From positions 358,238 through 422,237 of the forward strand of contig JAUISX010000003.1 in assembly GCA_030434245.1 (NCBI GenBank): a DNA stretch of 64,000 nucleotides, read 5' to 3'. A model generated the notes under the pieces. That model had not been told where the DNA came from, did no database searches, and saw only the letters and a program-made list of their open reading frames with translations. How positions within the stretch are numbered: position 1 is the first letter of the stretch; each line of letters begins with the position of its first letter. This stretch comes from Porphyromonadaceae bacterium W3.11. GTDB lineage: Bacteria; Bacteroidota; Bacteroidia; Bacteroidales; Porphyromonadaceae. This document shows, one piece after another, positions 63,165 through 64,000 of this stretch. A program made the translations under genes and the position numbers.

Positions 63165-64000
63165 TTAGAGTTTACGACCTCGTGAGACCTTCTTCTTTTC
63201 TGCTTGCTGCTCTGCCTGCTTCTCTGTAGGCTGGGTCTGCTTAGGTTTGAGGGGTTCTTCCAACTTCTTTGTCGCTTCGTTGGTCTTCCCCTCGTTATTA
63301 ACCGCCACTTGGGTCTTGTGCTCTTCGGCTACCGCCTCCACCTTATCGGCAGACTGCTTCTTGTCGGGATTGAAGCGGAAGAAGCGTAGTCGGTTCTCCT
63401 CGGGCATCAGCTTGACATAAGCATTGAATGACTGCCCCTGCTTATCCACCATATTCTTGAGATAGAGGGTGGCACCATTGGAGAGAGCTTGGTGCTGTTT
63501 ATCGCTGAGTTCCAAACCACATAGCTTCTTGGGAATACGAGGCTGTTGCTGCTCCTGCGACTGCTCGAGTCGCTGTTTGTAGCTCTTCGTATTATCAAAG
63601 ATAAACTCGATGCCTTTCTTCTCCGCATTGACTTGGAGGGTCGCATCAAAAGGTTTATTGCTCTTGGAGAGCATCCCCTCTACTTTCACCGCCTTGCCCT
63701 CCACGAGGTCTTTGTACTGCTGGTCAGTTAGCTCTACGCCCTTAATCTCCTTCGGAATGGAGACTCTATCGGCACGGAGAGCGACCAACTCATTGGTCAG
63801 TGGGTCAATGGAGACATAAGCGGAGAATGGTTCGCCATTCTTTGGTGTCAGTTCCACCACCTTACCAAGGTTACCCGTGGTCTGAAGTGTCGCTTTCTCA
63901 TCATCAGTGAATTTGTACCCCAAATATGGGTAATCGAGCTTCGGTTCCTTGCGGATGTTGTGGATGGCTAGACCAATCTCGCCATTCTCATTGGTGCGAA
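63165..64000 (-). CDS. DUF3945-type protein of the integrative element (5' end outside window)
   Basis: The frame is open to the window edge. The visible C-terminal part starts RTNENGEIGLAIHNIRKEPK, then LDYPYLGYKFTDDEKATLQT, which is the repeat typical of DUF3945/DUF4099 proteins in Bacteroidota conjugative transposons. Three such repeats are seen (GYKFTDDEKATL, GVELTDQQYKDLVEG, GLELSDKQHQALSNG), ending in a Lys/Gln/Glu-rich tail (KKKVSRGRKL). Function is unknown. It lies upstream of topB in the leftward block. Confidence 0.82.
   Translation of the reverse strand, partial: RTNENGEIGLAIHNIRKEPKLDYPYLGYKFTDDEKATLQTTGNLGKVVELTPKNGEPFSAYVSIDPLTNELVALRADRVSIPKEIKGVELTDQQYKDLVEGKAVKVEGMLSKSNKPFDATLQVNAEKKGIEFIFDNTKSYKQRLEQSQEQQQPRIPKKLCGLELSDKQHQALSNGATLYLKNMVDKQGQSFNAYVKLMPEENRLRFFRFNPDKKQSADKVEAVAEEHKTQVAVNNEGKTNEATKKLEEPLKPKQTQPTEKQAEQQAEKKKVSRGRKL

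Noticed and set aside
63204..63819. Plus-strand open frames in the DUF3945 and topB area
   Set aside because: They are shadows of the minus-strand genes with the same codon bias mirrored; no start signals or domains.
1..64000. CRISPR arrays
   Set aside because: No series of equal direct repeats with unique spacers was seen; the repeats present are short iterons or palindromes.

Overview
The window is a 64 kb piece of a Bacteroidota chromosome, most likely Porphyromonas or a close relative. This rests on several signs. The promoters have the Bacteroidota -7 box TAnnTTTG (seen before guaB, fldA, hupB, fba, ferritin, yceI, aroK, ettA and others). A C10 (streptopain/PrtT-type) protease is encoded next to leucine-rich-repeat lipoproteins. 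There are BACON-domain and carboxypeptidase-regulatory-like/TonB outer-membrane proteins, a GT3-type glycogen synthase, and a 29-residue AURKAIP1/COX24-like basic protein. The species call is inference.

Layout. 1-13.4 kb is core genome: rho (3' part), a VanX-type dipeptidase, ugd, a DUF2284 protein, guaB, rny, zapA with an upstream coiled-coil gene, glycogen synthase, tRNA-Gln(TTG), flavodoxin, RNase G/E, the 29-aa protein and HU. 13.8-23.2 kb is mostly cell envelope: a TonB receptor with a small His-rich partner, fructose-bisphosphate aldolase, an operon of a C10 protease lipoprotein and two LRR lipoproteins, and ferritin. A complete IS982-family element (23350-24423) is followed by ettA, an unknown secreted protein, OsmC, YceI, aroK, a second ABC-F gene and a secreted TapB/DUF3108-like protein. 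33.4-42.1 kb is one six-gene unit: TetR regulator, two ABC half-transporters, an MmpL-like RND exporter, a LolA-like periplasmic protein and an outer-membrane barrel. It looks like an envelope-spanning lipid or hydrophobe export and trafficking route. 42.3-48.4 kb holds a BACON-LRR lipoprotein and an outer-membrane barrel gene damaged at both ends: a one-base frame disruption in a poly-A tract at its 5' end, and an IS256-family insertion that cuts off its last 36 codons. A remnant of another IS982-type element follows.

48.4-64 kb is part of an integrative/conjugative-type element. It has a palindrome- and repeat-rich control region, two small HTH genes, a Toprim/RecA-like primase-helicase, an excisionase-like HTH gene, a cargo operon, and a leftward block of a 1992-aa methylase-helicase, topoisomerase III and a DUF3945-type protein that runs off the window. 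The cargo is the most interesting part. An AbiEi-like antitoxin, an AbiEii-like nucleotidyltransferase and a PP2C-type phosphatase are translationally coupled. The first gene is preceded by a good promoter bracketed by two 17-bp operators of the same form (GTTCA-N7-TGAAC). A type IV toxin-antitoxin pair with a phosphatase as third gene is the best candidate here for a little-described system.
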